NCBI GenBank assembly: GCA_019753105.1
Contig: JAIELJ010000012.1
Span: 186,001-250,000 of the forward strand
Length of the DNA: 64,000 bases
Direction of reading: 5' to 3'
Origin: Hyphomonadaceae bacterium
GTDB taxonomy: Bacteria > Pseudomonadota > Alphaproteobacteria > Caulobacterales > Aquidulcibacteraceae
Shown here in pieces: positions 1-7,510 of the stretch (position 1 is its first letter; every line of letters begins with the position of its first letter). The position numbers and the translations under genes are program-made. Below the pieces are notes generated by a model that saw only the letters and a program-made list of their open reading frames with translations, ran no database searches and had not been told where the DNA came from.

Positions 1-256
1 CGACCAAGATTACGTCCCCTGTGCTCGCCGCGAGCATCGCTGCATCACGCGTGAGGCGCGAGAAGTCTTCCGTCGAAAGTGCGGCGCGCAATCGGGCCAG
101 TCCATTCGAGCTCAGATCAAGCTGCGTGAGCATTGGGTTCACGCGACTACTCAGTCCGCCTAACCATTGCGCAGGAACCGGAAAAATTGATCCGCCGAGC
201 CAGCCGAAAACGATGAGGCAAAGCCCCACCAAGCCTTTAATTGCAAATCCGAGCAT
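1..256 (-). CDS. Membrane-anchored hypothetical protein, 3' end outside window
   Basis: An open frame starts at an ATG whose first base is 256 and runs leftwards off the window, giving about 85 residues with no stop. A ribosome binding site (AAGGAAA) lies about 8 bases upstream. The N-terminus is a hydrophobic segment (about residues 4-25, beginning MLGFAIKGLVG) that could be a signal anchor, followed by a polar region. I do not recognise the family. The frame is open to the window edge, which supports it being a real partial gene. Confidence 0.55.
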   Translation of the reverse strand, partial: MLGFAIKGLVGLCLIVFGWLGGSIFPVPAQWLGGLSSRVNPMLTQLDLSSNGLARLRAALSTEDFSRLTRDAAMLAASTGDVILV

Positions 257-545
257 CGCGCTTTCCTTGAGCAGACGCCTTCCGCAAAGGAGTCTCGTAT
301 CGACCCGCAAAACTCGCCTCACAAGCCCGCACGCTTACAGCGGGTAAGTCTGCATCGTTCATGCGGTCGGTGGTCGTAAAGTGGATGCACTGCAGCATCG
401 CGTTAGAGTTGCGGACGATGCGCCGCGCCTGCAACACCTAAACAGCTCATGAGATTATGCTGCGATCGCGGCGACGAGTGTTGTCAGTTTTGACTAGGTT
501 GTGTCGCCACTTCACGTTACCCGTATGTCCAGTGCGGAGGGGACG

Positions 546-1283
546 ATGAGTGGTATCAAGTCGCGCATGGCGCTGGGCGTCGTCGGGCTTTCGCTCGCGA
601 TCCTTTGCTCGGGCTGCGCGTGGTGGGATCGATCTGCTATTACCAGCGCGGTGCGCCCGTCTGCATCGAGTGAGGCCGTAGCGCCTCCAGGTGTAGTGGA
701 GGTTTCGCAACCGCGTATTCCGCCAGAGCGTCCGCATCCGCTGCCGGCAATATCCAATGAGCCAGAGGATTTTGTTTGTCTTGATGGGTCGCTCATTCGG
801 ATCAGTTATTCGGGGAGCCGCGATGTCGTCGCAGTCAGTCTCGATAGTTCACCCCCCATTGCTATGGGCCGCGATGATGAGGATGGGCTGACGACGTACC
901 GAGCCACAAACCTCGTATTGCGTCGCTCAGGCGTTCGCGTTGCACTGGCTAGCGATCTTTCTTCGGTGACCGTTCAAAGCGGTGATACGCTTGGATCGAT
1001 AGCATTTCGCACTTATGGCGACCGAATACGCGCAATGGATATTGCGCGCTTGAACAACATCGAAAACCCCGATCTGATCTACCCTGGTCAAGTTTTGACG
1101 CTCCCTCAGATCGAGCGTCGTTGCAGGCGCACGCAATACCAAGAAGCATCCTATGTGGTTGATGTCGCGACTGGTTCACGACAACCCCGTCCGCTCGACC
1201 GAAGACTGTTTAGTCCGCCGAGTGATGGCCAACCGGATCAGAGCAGGGTTCGCGCAACAGCCAGGGATCGTTCGGCTGAGTGA
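546..1283 (+). CDS. LysM-domain lipoprotein
   Basis: The start is taken at the ATG preceded by GGAGGGGACG; the longer GTG frame from 501 has no such site. The N-terminus is a lipoprotein signal peptide with lipobox L-C-S-G-C at about residue 21, so the protein should be lipidated and face the periplasm. A LysM domain (about residues 135-185) contains the motif VQSGDTLGSIAFRTYGD and ends YPGQVLTLP, which is typical of peptidoglycan-binding LysM modules. The protein is 245 residues with a polar, probably disordered C-terminus. Role inferred: cell-wall-associated lipoprotein; no enzymatic domain is visible. Confidence 0.8.
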   Translation: MSGIKSRMALGVVGLSLAILCSGCAWWDRSAITSAVRPSASSEAVAPPGVVEVSQPRIPPERPHPLPAISNEPEDFVCLDGSLIRISYSGSRDVVAVSLDSSPPIAMGRDDEDGLTTYRATNLVLRRSGVRVALASDLSSVTVQSGDTLGSIAFRTYGDRIRAMDIARLNNIENPDLIYPGQVLTLPQIERRCRRTQYQEASYVVDVATGSRQPRPLDRRLFSPPSDGQPDQSRVRATARDRSAE

Positions 1284-1400
1284 GTGTTTCACCACGGCGC
1301 CATAGTGTTGCAAATGGCGGAAATGTATCGGTCTTGCCTCATCATTAAGGGGCACAATCGTGCGGCGGCTGTTTGAACCGTCCGCTAAGGGGGATGGGTA

Positions 1401-1961
1401 ATGGCTGAGCGAATGGGCGTATCTGGATGGTCAGGCGTGCTTGGCACTTGGGTCAGCATAGTGGGCGTCTTTGGCGGTGGTGTCGCTGCCTTGAACACAT
1501 ATGGCGAAGAGGTCGCCAAGATGGAGGACGCACGCGTTGTGCAGACCTTCGCTTTGTTCGAGATGTTCAGCAGCGCCGAGCGGCTTCAAGCGCGACAGAG
1601 AATTCTGGACGCGGCCAACAGCCGTACTGAGTACGAGGGTCATGATCTTTGGATCACGCTCGACTTCTACGACGCCCTCCAGGTGTGCGTTGAACGCAAC
1701 CTCTGCGACCAAGATTTGGCCGTGCGGCTGTTTCAACCTTATGCCGTTCCCATTTGGAACGGACTGAGTTCGGACATTGTCTCTGGACGCACGCCCAGCG
1801 ATCCAAACATGGGAGCAGGCATCGAGTGGATGGCCTCGCTTCCACTCTCCGAAGGCGCCGCGGTCACTTTGGAAGTTGCCGAGCCCGCAGCGCCAGATTC
1901 TCTGACGACGGAAGTGGCGCCGGTCACTAGTGATGCGTTGGCTGAAACGCCGAGCGAGTGA
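1401..1961 (+). CDS. Hypothetical protein with one N-terminal membrane segment
   Basis: This is a 186-residue frame with ATG start after an AAGGGGGATGGGTA leader. Residues about 10-30 are hydrophobic and glycine-rich (GVLGTWVSIVGVFGGG), fitting a single membrane anchor. The middle is acidic and helical with a QARQRILDA-type segment, and the C-terminus is rich in Ala, Pro and Thr. No family is recognised. A repeat copy (alpha) starts about 14 bases after the stop codon. Confidence 0.6.
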   Translation: MAERMGVSGWSGVLGTWVSIVGVFGGGVAALNTYGEEVAKMEDARVVQTFALFEMFSSAERLQARQRILDAANSRTEYEGHDLWITLDFYDALQVCVERNLCDQDLAVRLFQPYAVPIWNGLSSDIVSGRTPSDPNMGAGIEWMASLPLSEGAAVTLEVAEPAAPDSLTTEVAPVTSDALAETPSE

Positions 1962-1974
1962 TATCAAACAGCCT

Positions 1975-2064
1975 AATCGCGCCGTTGCTGCACGCGCTAA
2001 GCGATCAACCGCATTGGATCGACCATGCCTCTCGTGAAACGAGGCGAGCCCGCCTACGCTGATT
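1975..2064 (+). repeat. Intergenic repeat family, alpha copy, truncated at 5' tip
   Basis: It contains the alpha signature GCCGTTGCTGCACGCGCTAA followed by a CAACCGCATTGGATCGA block. The 3' half is degenerate and runs into the start region of the next gene. It follows the stop codon of the upstream gene by about 14 bases. Confidence 0.6.
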
Positions 2065-2095
2065 GAGGCGAGCGTTCAGAGAACAGGGCCGGCGT

Positions 2096-2515
2096 GTGAC
2101 TGCATCCATCATTGTCGTGGCGAATGCGGAGTCTACGGATCGAGAGATCATCGCGTCGGGTATCCGCGCCTTTAATGAGAGCCGCGCCGGTTGGAGCCAA
2201 GCGAGCCCGCTGGCGGTTCTGCTGAAGGACGAGAGCGGTCAAACCGTCGGCGGCCTCTGGGGGCGCACAAGTTTCGGCTGGCTGTTTGTGGAATTGTTGT
2301 TCGTACCTGAAGCGCTTAGGGGCCGTGGATATGGACTTCGAGTGTTAGAAGCAGCGGAACACACCGCCGTGGCTAGGAACTGCCGCGCTGTTTGGCTCGA
2401 CACCTATGATTTTCAGGCTGTCCCGTTTTATGTGCGGCTGGGTTACCGTGAGTTTGGAAGGCTTGAAGATTATCCGCTCGGGCATACGCGGCACTTCCTG
2501 CGCAAGGATCTCTAA
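2096..2515 (+). CDS. GNAT family N-acetyltransferase
   Basis: This is an acetyl-CoA-dependent acyltransferase of the GNAT fold. The acetyl-CoA binding motif is RGRGYG, preceded by the strand LFVELLFVPEALRG, and the C-terminus has the usual motif-B pattern (VPFYVRLGYREFGR). I chose the GTG at 2096 (M-T-A-S-I-I-V-V); a TTG at 2063 would add 11 residues and neither start has a clear ribosome site. The substrate cannot be told from the sequence. The TAA stop lies inside the start of the next repeat copy. Confidence 0.8.
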   Translation: MTASIIVVANAESTDREIIASGIRAFNESRAGWSQASPLAVLLKDESGQTVGGLWGRTSFGWLFVELLFVPEALRGRGYGLRVLEAAEHTAVARNCRAVWLDTYDFQAVPFYVRLGYREFGRLEDYPLGHTRHFLRKDL

Positions 2516-2634
2516 TGTCGTATTTCGGCGATCGTGAGCCGTCCACGCGGGTAGGGCGCAAGCGGCAGCAGTTGAGCGAGTAGGCCGGTCGCAGAGTTTC
2601 GCGCTATGACACACGCTGGCCCATTGCAGACGCT
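2514..2634 (+). repeat. Intergenic repeat family, gamma copy
   Basis: The 5' tip AATGTCGTATTTCGGCGA overlaps the TAA stop codon of the acetyltransferase gene. The centre has the gamma block (CACGCGGGTAGGGCGCAAG), then GTAGGCCGGTCGCAGAGTTT, and it ends in CTGGCCCATTGCAGACG. Confidence 0.75.
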
Positions 2635-2780
2635 AGCGTCTGAAACGCCGATGCGTTTAGATCGAAACGTAGACCCACCGCCGCGATTTTTGGAATGAAC
2701 TCAGGTCTAGTGGACAGGGGCGAGTCCACCACCGCACAGCCGGTTTCGAGCGGCTGAGCCAAGCGGCGAAATACGCGAGC

Positions 2781-3179
2781 TCAGGCAGCCTCCTCGGCAA
2801 TTCTTGCGAACACGCCGATAACTTGGTCAGCACCCGCGCGCTTGAAGGCGCCTTCTTCGACCTCGGCTGGCGTCCACATCCAGGAGTGCGGCGGGTCGTC
2901 GCGCATGGCCCATGTGGGAAACAGGCGCGATGTGATTGGCGCGGATGCAAGTCGCGTCACTTCTAGGTGCCGGTCGTCGAGCGCGATTCGAGTGAATGCT
3001 GCCTCGACAGCTGCTGCCGGACCCTCGAGGTATTGCAGGTAGAGATCGGCGCGGCACACAAGCGCGCCAGTGATGTCGTCGCGCGTGTTACAGCGGCGGG
3101 CGTCGATGAGGATGCCGTTGAGCATCGCCTCATCGAAACCGAAGGGCCGGGACGCGTACACGAGCTGTATGAGATCCAT
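2781..3179 (-). CDS. BLUF-domain blue-light sensor protein
   Basis: This 132-residue protein is a stand-alone BLUF domain, which binds FAD and senses blue light. The start (MDLIQLVYASRP) follows the family consensus; the longer frame upstream is unlikely. Expected flavin-pocket residues are present: Tyr8, Asn31, Arg33 and Gln49, with Trp90 and Met92 in the FPTWAM segment. No output domain is fused, so it would have to signal by protein contact or act as a short BLUF protein with a C-terminal helical cap. It lies 93 bases downstream of an NAD(P)-binding protein on the same strand and could be co-transcribed with it. Confidence 0.9.
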   Translation of the reverse strand: MDLIQLVYASRPFGFDEAMLNGILIDARRCNTRDDITGALVCRADLYLQYLEGPAAAVEAAFTRIALDDRHLEVTRLASAPITSRLFPTWAMRDDPPHSWMWTPAEVEEGAFKRAGADQVIGVFARIAEEAA

Positions 3180-3271
3180 GATGTATTGCCCTAAGCGCCC
3201 GCAAGTTCTGAGTCGAGTATGTCTGCCTATCACAGACGGATACGATCGTCCGTTCGAGAAATGCTCGCTCT

Positions 3272-3913
3272 TCAGCGCACAAGCACGGGCGCTTGGCGGA
3301 CGTATGCGTCTTCAGTCAGTTGCCGCACGATGAAGTCCGCGACATCCTTGCGTGAGATGAGCCCGTTTCTCCAGTCCTGTGGTCGCGTCAAAACTCGATA
3401 ACGTCCCGTGCCGCGACCATTATTGAGGACGCCGGGCCGAACAATGGTCCAGTCGAGGCCACTTTGGATGATCAAGTTTTCCTGGATATCTTTGTCGGCA
3501 TAGGCGCGGCCAAAAACGAGATCGAATCCCAGCCGTTGCAGGGGGTTGATCGCAGACCTGCTTTCCCCGGCGCCAAAACCTGTGACGCTGATTAGGCGAC
3601 GGATTCCTGCCTCTTTCATCAACGGCAAAAGCGTTGCGGTGGCCGCCGAAAACAAGTCGATTGGACCAGTCAGCATGCGCGCGTTTGCTGGAACGCCTAG
3701 TGCTTGGACGACAATTTCGGCGCCGCTCATGGCGCGCGCCACGTCAGCAGATTTGCGTGCGTCACCCACAAAAGTACGGAGCTTGTCGTGCTGGACTTGA
3801 ATGCGACCTGCGGATCGCGCGAAGGCGACAACCGAGTGTCCACGCTGTAGCGCCAAGCTGGCTGTGGCAAGTCCGATCCCGCTGCTGGCGCCCATGATTA
3901 GCACTGTCGCCAT
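3272..3913 (-). CDS. NAD(P)-binding oxidoreductase (atypical SDR / NmrA-like)
   Basis: This 213-residue protein has an N-terminal Rossmann motif MGASSGIG (about residues 6-13). The later motifs ALGVPAN, LISVTGFGAG and DWTIVRPGVL are typical of atypical short-chain dehydrogenases of the NAD(P)H-binding (SDR_a5, biliverdin-reductase-B/NmrA-like) group. A canonical YxxxK pair is not evident, so it may be a redox sensor or flavin/quinone reductase rather than an alcohol dehydrogenase. The start is the ATG at MATVLIMG. A strong hairpin lies 27 bases upstream in its leader. Confidence 0.8.
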   Translation of the reverse strand: MATVLIMGASSGIGLATASLALQRGHSVVAFARSAGRIQVQHDKLRTFVGDARKSADVARAMSGAEIVVQALGVPANARMLTGPIDLFSAATATLLPLMKEAGIRRLISVTGFGAGESRSAINPLQRLGFDLVFGRAYADKDIQENLIIQSGLDWTIVRPGVLNNGRGTGRYRVLTRPQDWRNGLISRKDVADFIVRQLTEDAYVRQAPVLVR

Positions 3914-3939
3914 GAGGTCGACTTCACTCTCCAAGAATG

Positions 3940-3982
3940 GAGCCCCTGGCGCGTGGGGCGGGGAGGGCGGCGCCAGGGGCTC
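3940..3982 (-). promoter_or_regulatory. 13-bp perfect hairpin with G-rich loop in the SDR leader
   Basis: GAGCCCCTGGCGC (3940-3952) is exactly complementary to GCGCCAGGGGCTC (3970-3982), with a 17-base loop that is very G-rich on the + strand. It sits just upstream of the start codon of the NAD(P)-binding gene. It is not followed by a T-run, so a simple intrinsic terminator is unlikely; a regulatory or stabilising leader structure is possible. Confidence 0.5.
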
Positions 3983-4122
3983 TCGATGGTTGCTGGCCCA
4001 AGGGCCGCAACACTTGAGTTACGCGCACTGGCGCGCCACGGATCAGCGCTTGTGCCAGTAGGGTGCGTGCGCTTCAGGTCGGTCTTTCGCGTAGCGTCGA
4101 AAAGTGAAACCGGCAGCCGCTG

Positions 4123-4446
4123 CTAAGCAGTCATCTGGAAAGCCGCGTACGCGGCCAGCCAGAGTGTAGTGTAGATGGCAATGATCGCTGGCTTGCCCTT
4201 AAGAGGATTTGGTAGGTCGAGCCGACGTTCGGGCGCGACCAATAGTCGAAGCCCAAAAGCAAGGCTTGCGAGTCCAACGAATCCGGTGGCGAGGAAAAAC
4301 AATTCGGTCATCAATGCGCTTATTCCGGCATCGGCCTCCAACAGCCCGATAACTGGGAAAAACGACGCACTTGCCCATACAGCGCCAACGGGAGTGACGT
4401 AGCTCCACGCAAGCAGTTTGCCAATTTCCAAGCGCGACGCTGACAT
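4123..4446 (-). CDS. Small integral membrane protein, function unknown
   Basis: This frame encodes about 107 residues, nearly all hydrophobic, with probably four membrane helices (for example FFLATGFVGLASLAFGLRLL and IIAIYTTLWLAAYAAF). The start at MSASRLEIG is a judgement; in-frame ATGs at 4503 and further upstream exist and no start has a strong ribosome site. The C-terminus has a PNPLKGKPA loop before the last helix. The family is not recognised with certainty. Confidence 0.6.
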   Translation of the reverse strand: MSASRLEIGKLLAWSYVTPVGAVWASASFFPVIGLLEADAGISALMTELFFLATGFVGLASLAFGLRLLVAPERRLDLPNPLKGKPAIIAIYTTLWLAAYAAFQMTA

Positions 4447-4617
4447 CTTAAGGCCCACTGTATGTACAACGTCTGTACGGCGGGGCGAGGCTGGTGGATC
4501 CATATAACGGTGGGTCACGTGAGTGAGGCCGAGCCTGATTATCGCCTCGCGTGAACAAGCATCAGAAGACACTGCAGCGAATTCTTTTCGGCGGCGTCGG
4601 CTATCCAATTGACGCGG

Positions 4618-5061
4618 TCAGACGTGAAAGGCGGCTACGCAAAGAGAGAGGGCGGCCGCGCATGAAAGCGGCCATCGCAACTGCATGAACCACGCAGGCA
4701 CGAGGGCGGATTTGACTGCGATCGCATCTATCACCAAGACCGCGAGCAAACCGGTCGCCGTAAGCGCATGCCCATATGGCGCCGGGGCCAATAATGCCGA
4801 CCAGCCGAGTAATTGCGGGACTACGCTCATGCCCAGTTTGGCGGCGCGCGGGTGGGGCGTCGGTGACGCGATCGCGAGACCCCAATGAACGCCACCAAGA
4901 AAAGACAGGATCGTAGCGCCGTACGCGAGCAGGGCAAAAGACGCGTCGTTGCGCATAGAGTCTGGCGCGACGAACACCAACGCGGCGAGCGCGACAAAAG
5001 GTACAAGACCGAGATAGCCTAGCGTTGACGCGGCTAAAGGCGTTCGTTCATGCGCGCTCAT
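4618..5061 (-). CDS. DUF3429 family membrane protein
   Basis: This is a 147-residue membrane protein matching the DUF3429 family by its N-terminal LGYLGLVPF motif and the SFLGGVHWG motif, which carries a conserved His-Trp. About four to five helices are visible. Members are widespread in Alphaproteobacteria and have no assigned function. The start is the ATG at MSAHERTP; an upstream GTG would add five residues. It lies between another membrane protein and the COQ7-like gene, all on the minus strand. Confidence 0.75.
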   Translation of the reverse strand: MSAHERTPLAASTLGYLGLVPFVALAALVFVAPDSMRNDASFALLAYGATILSFLGGVHWGLAIASPTPHPRAAKLGMSVVPQLLGWSALLAPAPYGHALTATGLLAVLVIDAIAVKSALVPAWFMQLRWPLSCAAALSLCVAAFHV

Positions 5062-5115
5062 TGGTTTGGACCCCACATGCGTTGTTGCGCACCAAAACGA
5101 GGCGGCGAAGCAAAA

Positions 5116-5694
5116 TCAGACATGCCGCGCGATTGTTACCGCAAAGGCAGAACCGGCGCTCACGAGTCTGGTCCAGGCGGCGAGCATAATTCCTGGCGCT
5201 GCTTGGCGCCTGTGCGATGCGTCGTTGCGATGCGCCACTTCGTCCTGGCGCCAACCATCAAGCATTGAGGTCAAGGAGGTGTCGCCGTTATCCGCTCGAA
5301 GGCGGTCGATTTGCTCCTGATAATGCTGGTCCACGAATGTCTCCACCGCCTCGATCGTCGCGAAGACTGCATCTCGGCCCATCAGTCCGGGCACGGCGCC
5401 CGTCATCCATCCAAGTATGCGCCATAACCAAACGAGCCGTGAGCGCCTCTCAGCGGGGACAATAGCGCTGACTTCACGCAGGTGGCGGGACTCTGTGTCC
5501 ATGTGAGCGCGGGCGAACGCCCGCACCTCAGGGTCGCGCGACGTGGCGAGCACGCCTCTATAAATCCAGACTGCTCCGGTCTCGCCCGCGTGATCCGTTC
5601 GTAACGCAGCCCAGACCCACACAGGCCAATCGGCTTCCGGGCGACTGACTGCGCGCTGCGTTTCCAAGCACAACTCAGACTGAGCCGTGATCAC
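5116..5694 (-). CDS. COQ7-like diiron demethoxyubiquinone hydroxylase family protein
   Basis: This 192-residue protein has the complete carboxylate-bridged diiron ligand set of the COQ7/UbiF-type family. The ligands are Glu38 (DHAGETGA), Glu68 and His71 (TESRHL), Glu118 in a helix with FVDQHY, and Glu152/His155 (DEVAH). COQ7 hydroxylates demethoxyubiquinone in ubiquinone synthesis. It overlaps the upstream alternative oxidase gene by 4 bases (ATGA), so the two are translationally coupled. Given that partner, it could supply or remodel the quinol used by the oxidase (inference), or be the organism's only ubiquinone C6 hydroxylase. Confidence 0.85.
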   Translation of the reverse strand: MITAQSELCLETQRAVSRPEADWPVWVWAALRTDHAGETGAVWIYRGVLATSRDPEVRAFARAHMDTESRHLREVSAIVPAERRSRLVWLWRILGWMTGAVPGLMGRDAVFATIEAVETFVDQHYQEQIDRLRADNGDTSLTSMLDGWRQDEVAHRNDASHRRQAAPGIMLAAWTRLVSAGSAFAVTIARHV

Positions 5695-6383
5695 GCTTGT
5701 GCTCCGTCGAGCCGGCTACGCGCGGTTGCAACCTCACGGGGACGCATCTTCGTGCGCGACGACCTTAACTCGTCCGCAAACTGGTGGTTGACGTCGCGAT
5801 GTCCTGCTTCGTCGGCGCGCACCGCTAAGATGACGTCGCGCAGGCGGGCATTTACAGGGAGGCCCCAATAGCGGATGGCGATCTCCGGCGCCGGGGGATT
5901 GTCCGCGCCGCCGCGATCGATCTCGGCAAGGTAGGCAGTATAACTGACGACCGCTTCTTCTTCGAAATAGCCAACCAATCGATGCGCGGTTCGTGGCGCA
6001 AAAAGATAGAGCACGAAGAACGCATTGAAGAACAAGCCTTGCGCCAGCAGCACGAGCGCTCGTTCGAATGGGCTTGGCTGGGCGACAGCAATGAATGTCA
6101 TCAAGTGCATGCGCTCATTCTCGGCCTCGTCGAGAAGCGTTTTGATCCAACCCCTGTCGTCTTGCATGCGGCGCAGGCTTTTTAGGTGGTTCAGCATCCC
6201 GCCGACCATGCCAGGCACAGCCGCCACGGTTTCCAAGACTACAGCGCGATGGCCGTAGCGTTTCCTGAAGAAAGCATCGGCGAAGAGGCGTAGGAAACGC
6301 GTAAGCATAAGCGCAATGCGGTCGGACCAGTCAGTAGGAATTCGATGCGACTTAAGCTCGACCTGATCGGCACGGGGGGACAC
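5691..6383 (-). CDS. aox: Alternative oxidase (cyanide-insensitive ubiquinol oxidase)
   Basis: This 230-residue membrane-bound diiron quinol oxidase reduces oxygen to water without pumping protons. Iron ligands and family motifs are intact: LETVAAVPGMVGG (Glu51), NERMHL (Glu90, His93), FEEEAVVSYT (about residue 140) and RADEAGHRDVNH (about residues 190-200). Two amphipathic to hydrophobic helices (ALVLLAQGLFFNAFFVLYLF) fit the membrane-binding region. The start is a GTG with AAGGAG 7 bases upstream. It heads a two-gene unit with the COQ7-like gene. Bacterial AOX occurs in some Alphaproteobacteria. Confidence 0.92.
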   Translation of the reverse strand: MSPRADQVELKSHRIPTDWSDRIALMLTRFLRLFADAFFRKRYGHRAVVLETVAAVPGMVGGMLNHLKSLRRMQDDRGWIKTLLDEAENERMHLMTFIAVAQPSPFERALVLLAQGLFFNAFFVLYLFAPRTAHRLVGYFEEEAVVSYTAYLAEIDRGGADNPPAPEIAIRYWGLPVNARLRDVILAVRADEAGHRDVNHQFADELRSSRTKMRPREVATARSRLDGAQA

Positions 6384-6632
6384 GACTTGCTCCTTGTTGT
6401 CGCGGACGGCGCATCGGAAACCTGACTTTTACGCGCGAGATGAGCCCTTCAGACCTGTGAGATAAGCGCAAACAGAGTTTAGGCTCGAAGGCGCATTGCC
6501 GCAGTGCGGCGCTAGGGCGCGACGTTGGGCGCCTTCAACGGGCGTGTCCGCTATTGCAGGGCGAGCAGCGAGACGGCTGCCATCGACGACAGGCGCCGCG
6601 AACTTGAGGCATCGATCCGATTGTAACGAATA

Positions 6633-6653
6633 GCCGGCACTCGCGGAGCCGGC
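6633..6653 (-). terminator. Hairpin downstream of the integrase gene
   Basis: GCCGGC arms (6633-6638 and 6648-6653) enclose a 9-base loop, 10 bases beyond the integrase stop codon on the minus strand, followed by TATTCG. The T-run is poor, so this is only a possible terminator. Confidence 0.35.
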
Positions 6654-6662
6654 CATTCACGC

Positions 6663-7307
6663 TTAAAGATCTACGCCTTCCGAAATGGCGATGGCGTCAT
6701 CGACCTCCACGCCCAGGTAGCGCACGGTGCTTTCAAGCTTTGTGTGTCCGAGGAGAAGTTGAACCGCCCGCAGATTGCCAGTCTTCCGATAGATCAAAGC
6801 AGCCTTGGTACGACGCATCGAATGCGTGCCATAGGTCGCTGGGTTTAGGCCGATCGACGCAACCCAGCCTTGGACGATGCGCGCATACTGGCGTGTCGAG
6901 AGGTGAGGTGACCTCGCGAGCCGGCTCGGAAACAGGTAGTCGCCCGAACGCAAGTACTCGCGCCGCATCTGTTTCAGTACAGCGCTGCGGGTTTGCTCGG
7001 TGATCTCGAACTGCACCGGGCGGCCGGTCTTCTTTTGAACGACGATGCCACGTGTCTTCACCTCGCCCCCGGCCGCCACATCGTCGACCTTGAGGCGCGT
7101 GAGGTCGCAAGCACGCAGTTTGCTGTCGATCGCCAGATTAAAAAGCGCGAGATCGCGAACGCGCTTCTTCAATTCCAACCTGGCGCGGATCGACCAGACC
7201 TCTTTCATCTTGAGAGCGGGCTTCTGGCCCGTCAGCTTTCCACCGGTAATGCGACGTTGGCGCTTGGCGGCGCTGAGCGGTGTTTCGGTGATAATCTCCA
7301 AGGTCAT
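6663..7307 (-). CDS. Solitary short tyrosine recombinase (integrase catalytic domain only)
   Basis: This 214-residue protein is essentially a catalytic domain. Visible active-site elements are the first Arg in SKLRACDLTRL, the HSMRR box (H-x-x-R), the LLGHTKLESTVRYLGVE block with the second His, and the nucleophilic Tyr in RYLGV. An N-terminal core-binding (SAM-like) domain is missing compared with phage integrases of over 300 residues. The start is the ATG at MTLEIITETP. No excisionase, att repeats or phage genes are nearby. A 5'-truncated copy of the intergenic repeat lies about 65 bases upstream. Confidence 0.85.
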   Translation of the reverse strand: MTLEIITETPLSAAKRQRRITGGKLTGQKPALKMKEVWSIRARLELKKRVRDLALFNLAIDSKLRACDLTRLKVDDVAAGGEVKTRGIVVQKKTGRPVQFEITEQTRSAVLKQMRREYLRSGDYLFPSRLARSPHLSTRQYARIVQGWVASIGLNPATYGTHSMRRTKAALIYRKTGNLRAVQLLLGHTKLESTVRYLGVEVDDAIAISEGVDL

Positions 7308-7372
7308 GGCGTGAGCCTTCTGCTCACCCGCCCGCACAGTACGAGCGGGGAGGGAAGCCTACGCCTCAGACC

Positions 7373-7446
7373 GAATGACCGCCATTGAGAGACTAGGCCA
7401 GTCGCGAAATGTGATCAGATGTCGTGGGCTGGCCCTTTCCGGTCAC
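7373..7446 (+). repeat. Intergenic repeat family, alpha copy, 5' half missing
   Basis: It starts at AATGACCGCCATTGAGAGAC and continues with TAGGCCAGTCGCGAAATGTG, then GGGCTGGCCCTTTCCGGTC. The 5' tip block is absent. It lies between the divergent 5' end of the integrase and the 3' end of the patatin gene. Confidence 0.7.
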
Positions 7447-7510
7447 TAGCTCGTGTGTCTCGCGCTTCCAATGTCTGATGGAGCAGGAGACTCCGGCTCC
7501 TTGTGGGGCA

